From Clostridiales bacterium (GTDB taxonomy: Bacteria > Bacillota > Clostridia > Oscillospirales > Oscillospiraceae), in contig JALFJQ010000031.1 in the NCBI GenBank assembly GCA_022775085.1, forward strand, positions 1-42,492: 42,492 nucleotides of DNA, given 5' to 3'. The position numbers were made by a program, and so were the translations under genes. Position 1 is the first letter of the stretch; the number at the start of each line of letters is the position of its first letter. The notes under the pieces were generated by a model that saw only the letters and a list, made by a program, of their open reading frames with translations, was not told the DNA's origin and did not search any database. Below are positions 15,871-26,054 of this stretch, piece after piece.

Positions 15871-17688
15871 TTATCGGTTCAGAATGTCCATAAATTCTTC
15901 GCCGGTGATGGTTTCCTTCTGGTACAGGTATTCAGACAGCTCCACCAGCTTTTCCCGGTTTTCCTCCAGTATCTTCACGGCTTTGTCATGCTGTTCCTTC
16001 ACCAGCGCGATGACCTGCCGGTCAACGGCGGTCTGGGTTTCCGCGGAACAGGCAAGGGAAGCGTCCCCGCCTAAGTACTGGTTGGACACGGTTTCCAGAG
16101 CCACCATGCCGAAATCCTCGCTCATGCCGTACCGGGCGATCATGGCCCGGGCCAGCTTGGTGGCCTGCTCGATGTCGTTGGAGGCTCCCGTGGTGACGGA
16201 ACCGAAGATCACTTCCTCAGCGGCCCGGCCGCCGGTGTAGGTGGCGATCTTGGTTTCCAGCTCCTCCTTGGTCATCAGGTAGTGATTGCCCTCCTCCACC
16301 TGCATGGTATAGCCCAGTGCGCCGGAGGTGCGGGGGATAATGGTGATCTTCTGCACCGGGGCGGAGTTGGTCTGCTTTGCCGCTACCAGCGCGTGACCAA
16401 TTTCATGGTATGCCACCACCAGCTTTTCGTGGTCGGTAAGAATGGCGTTCTTCTTCTGATAGCCCGCGATGACCACCTCGATGGATTCCTCCATATCGGA
16501 CTGGGTAGCGAACTTCCGATTGTCCCGGACAGCCCGCAGGGCGGCTTCGTTGACGATATTGGCAAGCTCGGCACCGCTGGCACCGGAGGCCATCCGCGCG
16601 ATTTTGGAGAAATCCACATCGTCGGATACCTTGATTTTCTTTGCGTGAACCTTGAGGATTTCCTCCCGGCCCTTCAGGTCCGGCAGCTCCACCGGCACCC
16701 GGCGGTCAAAGCGTCCGGGACGGGTCAGGGCGGGGTCAAGGGATTCCGGGCGGTTGGTAGCAGCGAGAATGATGACGCCGGTGTTGCCCTCAAAGCCGTC
16801 CATCTCGGTGAGCAGCTGGTTCAGGGTCTGCTCCCGTTCGTCGTTGCCGCCCATGCCGCCGGTGTTTCGTTTCTGGCCGATGGCATCGATCTCGTCTATG
16901 AACACGATGCAGGGAGCTTTTTCTTTTGCCTGCTTAAACAGATCGCGCACCTTGGAAGCACCCATGCCCACGAACATCTCCACAAATTCGGAGCCGGACA
17001 TGGAGAAGAAGGGCACGTTTGCTTCGCCTGCAACAGCCTTTGCCAGCATGGTCTTGCCGGTGCCCGGAGGGCCCACCAGCAGAATGCCCTTGGGCATGGA
17101 AGCGCCGATTTCCCGGTACTTGTCCGGGTTGTGCAGATAGTCCACGATTTCCGTCAGATTTTCCTTGGCCTCGTCCTCGCCCGCCACATCGGAGAACTTG
17201 ATGCCGTCGGAGGATTTCACATAGACCTTGGCGTTGGATTTTCCCATGTTGAAGGACATGGCACCTGCGCCGCCGCCTGCCCGGTCCATCAGCTTTTTGG
17301 ACATGAACTGCCCCAGCACCACGAAAACAACCATTGGCAGAATCCAGGTCAGCAGAACGGAAAGCAGCGGCGAAGTTTCCTCAATGATCTCGCTGGAGAA
17401 TATCGCTCCGGAGTCCTTCAGACGGTCAACCAGACCGGGGTCGTACATCAGGCCGGTTTTGTAAACGGCGGTGCCTTCCTTATCCGTGAACAGGATCTGG
17501 TTGTCCTGCACCTGAACCCGGCCGATGTTCTGCTCCTCCGCCATGGACATAAAGGTGCCGTAGTCGGTTTCCCGGATCTGCCGCTCCAGGATCCGGGGCA
17601 TCAGCAGCAGATTGAAGAGCATAACGCACAGAAGTACCACAAAATAGTAGTAGATGAGTGGTTTCTTTGGCTTTTTGACTTCGTTCAT
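15871..17688 (-). CDS. ftsH: Island-borne FtsH AAA+ zinc metalloprotease
   Basis: A 605-aa membrane protease that unfolds and degrades membrane and misfolded proteins. TM1 is about residues 11-30 and TM2 about 107-127, enclosing a short external domain. The AAA module has Walker A GPPGTGKT (206-213), Walker B IVFIDEID (261-268) and the [12 protein letters not shown] (322-330). The protease zinc motif is HEIGH (428-432), with Ile where most FtsH proteins have Ala. The start is the ATG at 17688 after GGAGGG/GAGG; the frame extends further without a site. It is the last gene of a marR-DUF308-ftsH set inside the tRNA-Cys element. A mobile FtsH copy implies a second chromosomal ftsH, not visible here. 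Confidence 0.93.
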   Translation of the reverse strand: MNEVKKPKKPLIYYYFVVLLCVMLFNLLLMPRILERQIRETDYGTFMSMAEEQNIGRVQVQDNQILFTDKEGTAVYKTGLMYDPGLVDRLKDSGAIFSSEIIEETSPLLSVLLTWILPMVVFVVLGQFMSKKLMDRAGGGAGAMSFNMGKSNAKVYVKSSDGIKFSDVAGEDEAKENLTEIVDYLHNPDKYREIGASMPKGILLVGPPGTGKTMLAKAVAGEANVPFFSMSGSEFVEMFVGMGASKVRDLFKQAKEKAPCIVFIDEIDAIGQKRNTGGMGGNDEREQTLNQLLTEMDGFEGNTGVIILAATNRPESLDPALTRPGRFDRRVPVELPDLKGREEILKVHAKKIKVSDDVDFSKIARMASGASGAELANIVNEAALRAVRDNRKFATQSDMEESIEVVIAGYQKKNAILTDHEKLVVAYHEIGHALVAAKQTNSAPVQKITIIPRTSGALGYTMQVEEGNHYLMTKEELETKIATYTGGRAAEEVIFGSVTTGASNDIEQATKLARAMIARYGMSEDFGMVALETVSNQYLGGDASLACSAETQTAVDRQVIALVKEQHDKAVKILEENREKLVELSEYLYQKETITGEEFMDILNR

Positions 17689-17755
17689 AGTCCTCTTCCC
17701 TCCAGATGGATTTCTAACAGGCTGAAAAATGTCGATTGCATCTGTTCCGTGTATT

Positions 17756-18388
17756 CTACACAACGGTACACTGAGTTGTTGCTTTCTCCATGTCTTCTAA
17801 TGTAAGGGCCTTTTTCGTCTCCTTCACGGCCTGAACACCCACTGCAATCAGTTCAATTCCCAGAATAAATACATGATGTCCAACGGCACTGAAAGGATCG
17901 ATCAGCAGAAGAATTCCCAACAGCAGTTCAATGACACCGTGGAACAATTCCCCGACAAAGGGTAATTGTGCGGAACACCTGCAAATCGCCAGATTCAGCG
18001 TTTCTGTTCCCTTTGTCAGACCGATCACACCCCAAATGGCACCGATAATCGAATCGGCGTTGCTGTGGTGATATACAATCACACATCCAAGGATCAATGT
18101 GGTAATTCCGTGGGAGGTCAGTTTGGTTTCCGCTTGCCGAAACTCTTTCGAAATCACACCGCGGTAAATATCACAGATGCCGCTTGTGACCATCAGAAAT
18201 CCCAGAATAAATGGGAAAAGGGAGTGAATCTGCTCCGTAAATAACATACACGCAGCACCGAGCGCTGCCTGCAGCGCAGCAAATACCTTTGCCGCACGGA
18301 TACTTGTAAAGCGGCGGTGGGGATGACTCCGGGACTTAGGCACAGGTGCTTTCTGCAATATCTCTTGAAATCCGTTTTTCGTTTCCAT
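17756..18388 (-). CDS. HdeD/DUF308-family membrane protein
   Basis: A 210-aa integral membrane protein of the DUF308 (HdeD-like) family, with about six hydrophobic segments in paired repeats (for example LFPFILGFLMVTSGICDIYRG and ELLLGILLLIDPFSAVG). HdeD of enterobacteria is linked to acid and stress resistance; the function here is inferred only. The ATG at 18388 is 8 bp after the marR stop, with AAGAAGG just upstream; a longer frame from 18433 would overlap marR. The N-terminus is basic and cytosolic. The position between a MarR regulator and FtsH suggests a stress-responsive operon. Confidence 0.75.
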   Translation of the reverse strand: METKNGFQEILQKAPVPKSRSHPHRRFTSIRAAKVFAALQAALGAACMLFTEQIHSLFPFILGFLMVTSGICDIYRGVISKEFRQAETKLTSHGITTLILGCVIVYHHSNADSIIGAIWGVIGLTKGTETLNLAICRCSAQLPFVGELFHGVIELLLGILLLIDPFSAVGHHVFILGIELIAVGVQAVKETKKALTLEDMEKATTQCTVV

Positions 18389-18396
18389 CCACCTTC

Positions 18397-18831
18397 TTAA
18401 CTTTTTGAATGGCTTTTTTGATAATGATTCCATATTTTTTTCTGGATGCGGATATATGCTTCCGCATCCTCCGGCCCCAGCTCCTCCAGCATGTCGGAAA
18501 CACAGGAAATGACCCTGGCTCGGATCTGCTGAATCGCTTCTTTTCCCTCCTGGGTCAGAACCACAACAATCTGTCTGCTGTCATCCGGGTCGGGATATCG
18601 GCAGATCAGCTGTTTTTCTTCCATGTGGTTTAGGAGGCTGGCAATTCGGGCAGTTGTCACCGCCATTTTTTCGCTCAATTCCTTCGGGTGAATAATGGCT
18701 TCGTGGGTGAGAAGATAGTTCAGGACAAACATCTCGCCCTTCATCATTTGGGAAAGCTGCTGGCTCGCAGGAACCTGAAGCAGATTGGCGCGAACACCCA
18801 GCAGTTCGTTTGCCAGAGCAGCGTAATTCAT
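18397..18831 (-). CDS. MarR family transcriptional regulator
   Basis: A 144-aa winged-helix regulator. The DNA-binding core is IHPKELSEKMAVTTARIASLLNHMEEKQLICRYPDPDDSRQIVVVLTQEGKEA, with the MarR wing motif DPDDSRQ. Dimerisation helices flank it. The ligand is unknown; relatives respond to phenolics, oxidants or bile-type compounds. It has its own TTGACA/TATAAT promoter and heads the DUF308-ftsH genes. It might also act on the palindromic operators in front of kamA, but no copy of that palindrome is seen at its own promoter. Confidence 0.9.
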   Translation of the reverse strand: MNYAALANELLGVRANLLQVPASQQLSQMMKGEMFVLNYLLTHEAIIHPKELSEKMAVTTARIASLLNHMEEKQLICRYPDPDDSRQIVVVLTQEGKEAIQQIRARVISCVSDMLEELGPEDAEAYIRIQKKIWNHYQKSHSKS

Positions 18832-18863
18832 AACATTCCCTCTTTTTCCAAGCTTTTTTCGTA

Positions 18864-18892
18864 ATTATAGTTTGCTCAGGAATGGATGTCAA
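18864..18892 (-). promoter_or_regulatory. Promoter of the marR-DUF308-ftsH operon
   Basis: Minus-strand consensus TTGACA (18892-18887), 17-bp spacer, TATAAT (18869-18864). Confidence 0.85.
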
Positions 18893-18919
18893 TACGGAAC
18901 CCTCCGGCCGAATACACAA

Positions 18920-20875
18920 TTACGCATCCACACACAATCTCTGGCTGGATGTTCTCTTTTTCACTGCCTGCACCAGAACAACAACCCCTACCAGAACGAT
19001 GCCAATCAAATCCGTGGCAGTGCCCGGATAGATTAGCAGCAAACCGCCAACGGCGCTGATCACGCGCAGATACCAGGGCATGGCAGCTGCCAGCCAGCCC
19101 TCCAGCGCAGCGGATACGCCCACAATGCCAACCACGGAGGTAACGCAGATGGAAATGACCTCCCACACAGTCGTATCCATCAGCAGAAGGGACGGGTTGA
19201 GCGCAAAGATGTAGGGGACGATGAATGCCGCGATTGCCAGTTTTGTTGCTGTGATTGCGGTTTTCATGGGATTCGCCTGACCGATTGCCGCACCTGCATA
19301 GGCGGCCAGAGCCACCGGCGGTGTCAGATCCGCGACGATTCCAAAGTAGAACACAAAGAAATGGGCTGCGATGGTAGGAACGCCCATGCGGATCAGAATG
19401 GGGGCGCAGGTTGCCGCCATGATGCAGTAATTGGCGGTAGTGGGGACGCCCATGCCCAGAATGATGCAGCAGACCATGGTCAGCACCAGCGCGATGATCA
19501 CCTGATTGCCCGCCAGCGACACGATCAGATTGACCACCATATTCGCAAGACCGGTCATGGTGATGGTTCCGGCAATGATACCGGCAATGCCGCAGGCTGC
19601 CGCCACGGAAATCGTACCCTGGGCGCCGGCGGCAAGGGCCTGTACAATGCGTCGGAGGGTAATGCGGTTGTCCCTGTTACACAGGCCCACCGCAATGGCT
19701 GCAAGGATTGCGATGGCTGCCGCATACTGAATGCTGGCTTTGCTGCTGCCGATCAGATAGAACAGTACGATCAGAGGGAGCAGAAGATACAGCTTTTTCA
19801 GCAGCGGCTTCACAGCGGGAATCTGTTCCGCACTCAAGCCCCGCAGTCCCAGCTTTTTTGCTTCCAGATGGACACTGATAAATACTCCGCCGAAGTACAG
19901 GATGGCTGGAAGAATGGCACATTTGACGATCGTGCTGTAAGGGACTCCCACATAATCCGCCATCAGAAATGCGGCTGCTCCCAGAATTGGCGGCATAATC
20001 TGACCGCCGGTAGAAGCGGATGCCTCTGCCGCGGCGGCAAACTCCGGCGAATACCCGGTTTTCTTCATCAGCGGGATGGTTACAGAGCCGGAGCCAACGG
20101 TATTCGCGACGGAGGAACCGGATACCATGCCCTCAAAGGCGCTGCAAACCACCGCGGCTTTTGCGGGACCGCCGGAGAATCTGCCCACCAACGCATTGGC
20201 AATATCCATGAACAGATCGGCGATGCCTGTACGCTCCAGAAACGCGCCGAATATAATAAAGACGATAATGAACTTGGAACAGACGTTAATGGGTGTGGAC
20301 AGGACGCCCTCCTTACTGTAGAACAGGTAACGCACTGCATAGTTCACTCTGCCGGTAAACGTGGGATTGCTCAGACCCCAGATCAGCGCATAGACGAGAA
20401 AGCATCCGGCAACCACCAGAATAGGCAAACCAACGCTGCGCCTGCATACCTCAGCCAGGCACGCAATGCCAACAATGCCAATCAGAATCTGATACCATGC
20501 AAACCGGCTGCCCTGCTGAATAATATCCATTGCGTTGAAAGTGAAGTAAAGAAAGGCGCCAGTACCGGCAACCATCATCACGATATCGTACCACGGGATG
20601 TGGTTGACACGCTGAACGCCTTTCCTTGCCGGGTATACCAGAAAACCCAGTAAGACGATTCCCGCCACAAAGGACGTCAGCCGCCACTCCTCCAGCCAAC
20701 TGGCAAACAGTGTGACATACAGACAGAACAGAGAGAATACGGCAAGAATGCAGGTCACTGCAATCTTCGGCTTTCCTTCCCAGATTCGGGTATTGGATTC
20801 CTGGTCATACTTTTTCATTACGGAATCCAGGTCCATCGGTTCCTGAACTTCCGGTTCTTTCCTACGAAACTGCAC
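18920..20875 (-). CDS. TRAP transporter fused permease (4TM+12TM)
   Basis: A 651-aa inner-membrane permease combining the small (DctQ-like) and large (DctM-like) TRAP subunits, the form used with TAXI solute-binding proteins. About 15 or more hydrophobic segments are visible. Family motifs include SGSSVANTVGSGSVTIPLMKKTGYSPEFAAA, EASASTGGQIMPPILGAAAF and GMGVPTTANYCIMAATCAPI. The start is the GTG at 20875, 9 nt after AAGGAGG. No TAXI or other solute-binding protein gene lies nearby, so the partner must be elsewhere or be lost. It sits 21 bp after kamA and is presumably cotranscribed with it, suggesting an amino-acid-like or organic-acid substrate (inference). Confidence 0.92.
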   Translation of the reverse strand: MQFRRKEPEVQEPMDLDSVMKKYDQESNTRIWEGKPKIAVTCILAVFSLFCLYVTLFASWLEEWRLTSFVAGIVLLGFLVYPARKGVQRVNHIPWYDIVMMVAGTGAFLYFTFNAMDIIQQGSRFAWYQILIGIVGIACLAEVCRRSVGLPILVVAGCFLVYALIWGLSNPTFTGRVNYAVRYLFYSKEGVLSTPINVCSKFIIVFIIFGAFLERTGIADLFMDIANALVGRFSGGPAKAAVVCSAFEGMVSGSSVANTVGSGSVTIPLMKKTGYSPEFAAAAEASASTGGQIMPPILGAAAFLMADYVGVPYSTIVKCAILPAILYFGGVFISVHLEAKKLGLRGLSAEQIPAVKPLLKKLYLLLPLIVLFYLIGSSKASIQYAAAIAILAAIAVGLCNRDNRITLRRIVQALAAGAQGTISVAAACGIAGIIAGTITMTGLANMVVNLIVSLAGNQVIIALVLTMVCCIILGMGVPTTANYCIMAATCAPILIRMGVPTIAAHFFVFYFGIVADLTPPVALAAYAGAAIGQANPMKTAITATKLAIAAFIVPYIFALNPSLLLMDTTVWEVISICVTSVVGIVGVSAALEGWLAAAMPWYLRVISAVGGLLLIYPGTATDLIGIVLVGVVVLVQAVKKRTSSQRLCVDA

Positions 20876-20896
20876 TATAACTGCCTCCTTAAAAAA

Positions 20897-22006
20897 TTAC
20901 TGGGCTATTTCCCCGAGCCAGCACTGGGTATCGTCCACATTCTGCGTGAAGATACGGCTGTGATCCTGCGGATTTTTTGCCTGATGATATTTGAAAAGCA
21001 TCTGATTGGGACCGGTTTTTCCCAGAATCTCGATCTTCCCGGTGGGATGGGACATGGCGTAGCGGACAGACTTGGATTGACCGTTCATCTGCCTTTTCGC
21101 GTTCTCCACGATTTTCACACCCCGCAGAAGGGGAACCTGGAACTGATTCTGAACCCCCTCCACGGGACGGCACTGGAAAATATAGTATGGGATCACGCCG
21201 TTGGAAACCAGCCCATTCATCAGCTGCGCCAGCACATCCGCATGGTCATTGATGCCTTTGAGCAGGACGGTCTGGTTGCGAACGATGCAGCCAACGCTCC
21301 CCAGAGCTTTGATGGCCTGAACCGCATCGGGGGTAAGCTCCCGGGGATGATTAAATTGGGTCACAATGATGATCTGTTTTTTCCTGCCGTAGGTTTCCAG
21401 GATTCCCAATAGCTTGTCGTCCTGCACGATTCTCTGGGGAAGCACCACGGGGATTCTGGTTCCAAAGCGAATGAAATCCAATGTAGGGATCTCGGTAAAA
21501 CAGCGCAGATATTTTTCAATCGTCTCATCCGCGTTCATAAAGGCATCGCCGCCGGAAATCAGCACATTGTTAATTTCTGTATGTTCCCGCACATACTCCG
21601 CCATGGCAGGTATTTGCCGTGCCACCTCGTCAGAGGACGCACCGACCATGCGCTTTCGGAAGCAATGACGGCAATACATGGCGCACTGGTTGGTGGAGAG
21701 AATCAATGCGGTCTGGCGGTATTTATGTTGCATGCCCTGAATCACCGTGTTGTCTGCCTCGCCGCTGGTATCCGCCTGACCACCCTCCGAAAATTCGTGA
21801 ATATCCGGGATACACATCTTCCGAATCGGATCATTGGGATCATCTCTGTCAATCAGACTCAGGTAATAGGGATTGACGCAAAGCGGATACCGCTGGATGA
21901 TTCTGCCCATCTGTTGTGCTTCTGCTTCCGTCAGCGCAAGGTTTTTCCGCAGTTCATCCACATCCCGGATACTATGGTCCAGAATATCCTTCCAGTTTGT
22001 TTCCAT
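20897..22006 (-). CDS. KamA-family radical SAM aminomutase
   Basis: A 369-aa radical-SAM, PLP-dependent enzyme of the lysine 2,3-aminomutase family. The [4Fe-4S]-binding motif CxxxCxxC is C108-C112-C115 (CAMYCRHCF), followed by LISGGDAF. The late SHPTGKIEILG block supplies the likely PLP lysine. It is shorter than clostridial lysine 2,3-aminomutase (about 415 aa) and could act on another amino acid or in protein modification like EpmB. The ATG at 22006 follows AAGGAG. It is the first gene of a kamA-TRAP operon with two strong palindromic operators at the promoter. The substrate is unproven. Confidence 0.85.
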   Translation of the reverse strand: METNWKDILDHSIRDVDELRKNLALTEAEAQQMGRIIQRYPLCVNPYYLSLIDRDDPNDPIRKMCIPDIHEFSEGGQADTSGEADNTVIQGMQHKYRQTALILSTNQCAMYCRHCFRKRMVGASSDEVARQIPAMAEYVREHTEINNVLISGGDAFMNADETIEKYLRCFTEIPTLDFIRFGTRIPVVLPQRIVQDDKLLGILETYGRKKQIIIVTQFNHPRELTPDAVQAIKALGSVGCIVRNQTVLLKGINDHADVLAQLMNGLVSNGVIPYYIFQCRPVEGVQNQFQVPLLRGVKIVENAKRQMNGQSKSVRYAMSHPTGKIEILGKTGPNQMLFKYHQAKNPQDHSRIFTQNVDDTQCWLGEIAQ

Positions 22007-22036
22007 ATTACAATTCGCTCCTTCCCGTTAAGACAT

Positions 22037-22057
22037 ATAACTAACTTTGTTAGTTAT
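22037..22057. promoter_or_regulatory. Palindromic operator O2 of kamA
   Basis: ATAACTAAC-N3-GTTAGTTAT, a perfect 9-bp inverted repeat in the kamA leader, 58 bp centre to centre from an identical one at 22095. Confidence 0.8.
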
Positions 22058-22094
22058 GTGGATAATAAAAAATGCTTTGGCCATGCCAGAGCAT

Positions 22095-22115
22095 ATAACT
22101 AACATTGTTAGTTAT
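22095..22115. promoter_or_regulatory. Palindromic operator O1 of kamA
   Basis: ATAACTAAC-N3-GTTAGTTAT, the same half-sites as 22037-22057. It overlaps the -10 and start region of the kamA promoter, so binding should repress. The form suits a MarR or TetR dimer. Confidence 0.82.
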
Positions 22116-22142
22116 TATAGTTTGGCTGATACTTTTTGTCAA
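22114..22142 (-). promoter_or_regulatory. Promoter of the kamA-TRAP operon
   Basis: Minus-strand TTGACA (22142-22137), 17-bp spacer, TATAAT (22119-22114), about 110 bp before kamA. Confidence 0.85.
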
Positions 22143-22188
22143 TGGACTGTTTGTAAACATTTCGTGTCGCCGCTGCATTACAGGAAAT

Positions 22189-22219
22189 CCCCGGCGGGAT
22201 TGGGCTTTCCCCGCCGGGG
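22189..22219 (-). terminator. groEL operon terminator hairpin
   Basis: A 10-bp GC-rich stem (22189-22198 with 22210-22219), 80 bp after the groEL stop on the minus strand, followed only by a short T stretch. It separates groEL from the kamA promoter. Confidence 0.6.
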
Positions 22220-22300
22220 CTGCGCAAAGCCTGCTGAAAAAGGGGTGAAAAGCAGGTTGTTTAGGAGGTATCGGAATGGATTGGCTATTGGGGAGATTCG

Positions 22301-23944
<1,644 letters not shown>

Positions 23945-24217
23945 TTATTCCACAGTGGCGAGAATGTCGCTCATGCGGATGACTTTGTATTCTTCTTTGT
24001 CCAGCTTGATCTCGGTTCCGGCATACTTGTCGGTAAGAACCTGATCGCCAACCTTCACGGTCACGGGGTTCTCCTCCGTGCCGGGGCCTGCCGCCACAAC
24101 GGTGGCGATGAGGGATTTCTCCTTGGTGGCAGTCGCCAGAACAATGCCGCTCTCGGTGGTCTGCTCGGCCTCCATGGTCTGGATCACAATATGGTCAGAC
24201 AGTGGTTTCAGTGTCAT
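23945..24217 (-). CDS. groES: Co-chaperonin GroES (Hsp10)
   Basis: A 90-aa lid of the GroEL ring. It begins MTLKPLSDHIVIQ, has a mobile-loop stretch (EQTTESGIVLATATKEKS) and ends YKVIRMSDILATVE. The start is the ATG at 24217, after ACAGGAGG; the frame extends 10 codons upstream without a site. The stop is 18 bp before groEL. Confidence 0.95.
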   Translation of the reverse strand: MTLKPLSDHIVIQTMEAEQTTESGIVLATATKEKSLIATVVAAGPGTEENPVTVKVGDQVLTDKYAGTEIKLDKEEYKVIRMSDILATVE

Positions 24218-24258
24218 GTTGATTCCTCCTGTAAAATGACGGGTCACAAAACGGATAA

Positions 24259-24675
24259 TCAGTCCTCAATGGCAATCAGGTTTTTCTCCTGGAGCACCGG
24301 CTGCTGCGTCTTGGGAATGAAGATGCACAGAACGCCGTTGTGGAATCGGGCGTGGATGTCCTCCTGGGTGACCTTGTCGCCCACATAGAAGGTACGGCGC
24401 ATGGAACCAACGAAACGTTCCCGGCGCAGATACCTGGACGTGCCCTCCTCCGGGTCATTGGAGCGGCTGATGGAGGCGCTGATGTACAGGTAGCCGTCCT
24501 TCAGCTCCGCGTTCACATTTTCTTTCTCAACGCCGGGCAGATCAATCGCCATCTCGAAGCCCTTCTCGGTCTCGCGGATGTCCGTATTCATAAGGCCCGT
24601 GGTATTGTGGTTGCCGAAAGCGGAGTCGGCAATCTCGTCAAACAGATTTCTCGCAAAGGTGTAGGTGGTATACAT
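24259..24675 (-). CDS. Small heat-shock protein (Hsp20/alpha-crystallin)
   Basis: A 138-aa holdase of the alpha-crystallin family that keeps unfolding proteins soluble. The conserved domain spans about 30-125 with MAIDLPGVEKENVNAELKDGYL, and the C-terminal hallmark is GVLCIFIPK. A C-terminal tail follows. The start is the ATG at 24675, after AAAGGAG; an in-frame ATG at 24696 overlaps that site. It is the first gene of hsp20-groES-groEL, an unusual arrangement because hsp20 normally stands alone. Confidence 0.93.
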   Translation of the reverse strand: MYTTYTFARNLFDEIADSAFGNHNTTGLMNTDIRETEKGFEMAIDLPGVEKENVNAELKDGYLYISASISRSNDPEEGTSRYLRRERFVGSMRRTFYVGDKVTQEDIHARFHNGVLCIFIPKTQQPVLQEKNLIAIED

Positions 24676-24731
24676 AAAAATTGCTCCTTTCAGCATTTGG
24701 GGTCTTGCCCCCGCTAAATTTGTTTATCCGC

Positions 24732-24759
24732 ATTATACCACCATTTTTAGCACTGTCAA
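24732..24759 (-). promoter_or_regulatory. Promoter of hsp20-groES-groEL
   Basis: Minus-strand TTGACA (24759-24754), 16-bp spacer, TATAAT (24737-24732). The CIRCE element overlaps the -35. Confidence 0.85.
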
Positions 24760-24773
24760 GGTGTGAGTGCTAA
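24747..24773. promoter_or_regulatory. CIRCE operator (HrcA site)
   Basis: TTAGCACTG-N9-GAGTGCTAA matches the CIRCE consensus at 17 of 18 arm positions. It should be repressed by HrcA and released on heat stress. No hrcA lies in the window, so the element would use the host repressor. Confidence 0.93.
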
Positions 24774-24881
24774 ATTCATAATAGAAGTTATTTTATTGTA
24801 ATAAATATTATTTATTAGTTGCGGATTGCTTTTTATTCCCTCCCATGGTATCATCGTCCCCAGAGGGAGGGGGTATACACC

Positions 24882-25781
24882 ATGAACACCTTTCAGCTGA
24901 GCTGCTTTCTGGCAGTCGCCAATACGCTGAGCTTTGCCAAAGCCGCGGAAAAAATGAATATTTCCCAGCCTGCCATCACCCATCAGATCAAGTCACTGGA
25001 AACGGAACTAAATGTGCAGCTCTTCCGGCGGACGACCCGTCTGGTGGAAATCACGGCGGAGGGTCAGTCCTTCCTGTCCGATGCCCAGAGCATGGTCGCC
25101 ATCGCCGCCCAGGCGAAGCTGCGCTTCCAAAACCCGGAGGAGCGTTCTGTTGAGAAGCTGGCCATCGGGTGCAGCAGCTATAACCAGCTGACCCTGCTTT
25201 CGGACAGCCTGAAGGCCCTGGGCGCGCTATACCCGAATCTTCATCCCCACCTTGTGGTGGTACCTCACGAACAGCTGTATGCCCTTCTGGAAAACGGAAC
25301 GGTGGATGTGATTTTCGACATCAATGTCGGAAAAAAGGAACACAGCAGGCTGACTTTCACGGAATTGCTGAAAAGCCCCATTGTCTGCGCCTGCGACAGC
25401 AGCAATCCGCTGGCACAGCGGGAAGGCGTTTCCATATCGGATCTAAAGGAACAGCCCCTGATTTTCTGTAACCAGATCAATCTGATTCCAGATGCCGCCA
25501 AACTCCAGTGGGAGCTTGCGGCGGGGAAAAGCCCGATGGATGTTCACTTCTGCACCTCCGTTGAGGCGGCCATTGTCCTGATGCAGGCAGGCTTCGGCGC
25601 TGCTGTCATTCCAAAATTTCTAGTGCCCCGGGATGCTCCGCTGACCGCCCTGCCACTGGCGGGCGCGCCGGAGGTATCCTTCGGAATGTTCTATAAACCT
25701 TATCCCGGTGATGATGTGCTGAGAAAATTCATTCAGCTTGCTCGGCAGCATATTTCCGCATCCAAGGAAGCGGAAGCATGA
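24882..25781 (+). CDS. LysR family transcriptional regulator
   Basis: A 299-aa LysR-type regulator. The N-terminal winged helix reads MNTFQLSCFLAVANTLSFAKAAEKMNISQPAITHQIKSLETELNVQLF. A periplasmic-binding-like effector domain covers about 90-290. The start is the ATG at 24882, after GAGGGAGGG; the frame extends upstream without a site. It is divergent from the hsp20-groESL operon, separated by the CIRCE region. LysR proteins often control the divergent gene, but the CIRCE site makes that uncertain here. A terminator lies at 25945-25989. The effector is unknown. Confidence 0.92.
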   Translation: MNTFQLSCFLAVANTLSFAKAAEKMNISQPAITHQIKSLETELNVQLFRRTTRLVEITAEGQSFLSDAQSMVAIAAQAKLRFQNPEERSVEKLAIGCSSYNQLTLLSDSLKALGALYPNLHPHLVVVPHEQLYALLENGTVDVIFDINVGKKEHSRLTFTELLKSPIVCACDSSNPLAQREGVSISDLKEQPLIFCNQINLIPDAAKLQWELAAGKSPMDVHFCTSVEAAIVLMQAGFGAAVIPKFLVPRDAPLTALPLAGAPEVSFGMFYKPYPGDDVLRKFIQLARQHISASKEAEA

Positions 25782-25944
25782 TCATACCCCCGAAAGCATC
25801 CTGCAGATTGAGAAAGGAATCGGCAGGCTGGTCGGATAGAGCATTCGTTTGATGGATGAAACAAGTGCGTTTTTGGAAACGCATATTAAAGCGCAAGAAT
25901 TCCCAGAGCTTGGTCAGAGGCCTGTGATATTTTAGCGTGAAAAC

Positions 25945-25989
25945 CCCCAGGACTTTATCTCCTTATCGGATGAAGCTCTGGGGATTTTT
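25945..25989 (+). terminator. lysR terminator
   Basis: CCCCAG (25945-25950) pairs with CTGGGG (25978-25983), followed by a T run (25985-25989). The preceding 25782-25944 holds no convincing gene. Confidence 0.6.
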
Positions 25990-25990
25990 A

Positions 25991-26048
25991 CGTTTTGAAA
26001 TGAATGCCCACAAACCTTTTTCTATTTGTGGGTACTCATTTCAAAACG
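25991..26048. repeat. 24-bp inverted repeat
   Basis: Arms 25991-26014 and 26025-26048 match at 22 of 24 positions around a 10-nt loop (CGTTTTGAAATGA at the outer end). It directly precedes the six-hairpin array and may be part of the same non-coding structure. Confidence 0.8.
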
Positions 26049-26054
26049 AGCTGG

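Noticed and set aside
16282..17805. Long plus-strand frame opposite ftsH
   Set aside because: It is the antisense shadow of a clear FtsH gene; it is His/Gly-rich and has no recognisable domain.
24819..24881. Extended N-terminus of the LysR protein
   Set aside because: It precedes the clear GAGGGAGGG site, and the helix-turn-helix begins normally at 24882.
25782..25940. Remnant of a serine recombinase C-terminus (IEKGIGRLV-like stretch)
   Set aside because: The similarity is short, stops interrupt it and no flanking domain is visible; chance cannot be excluded.
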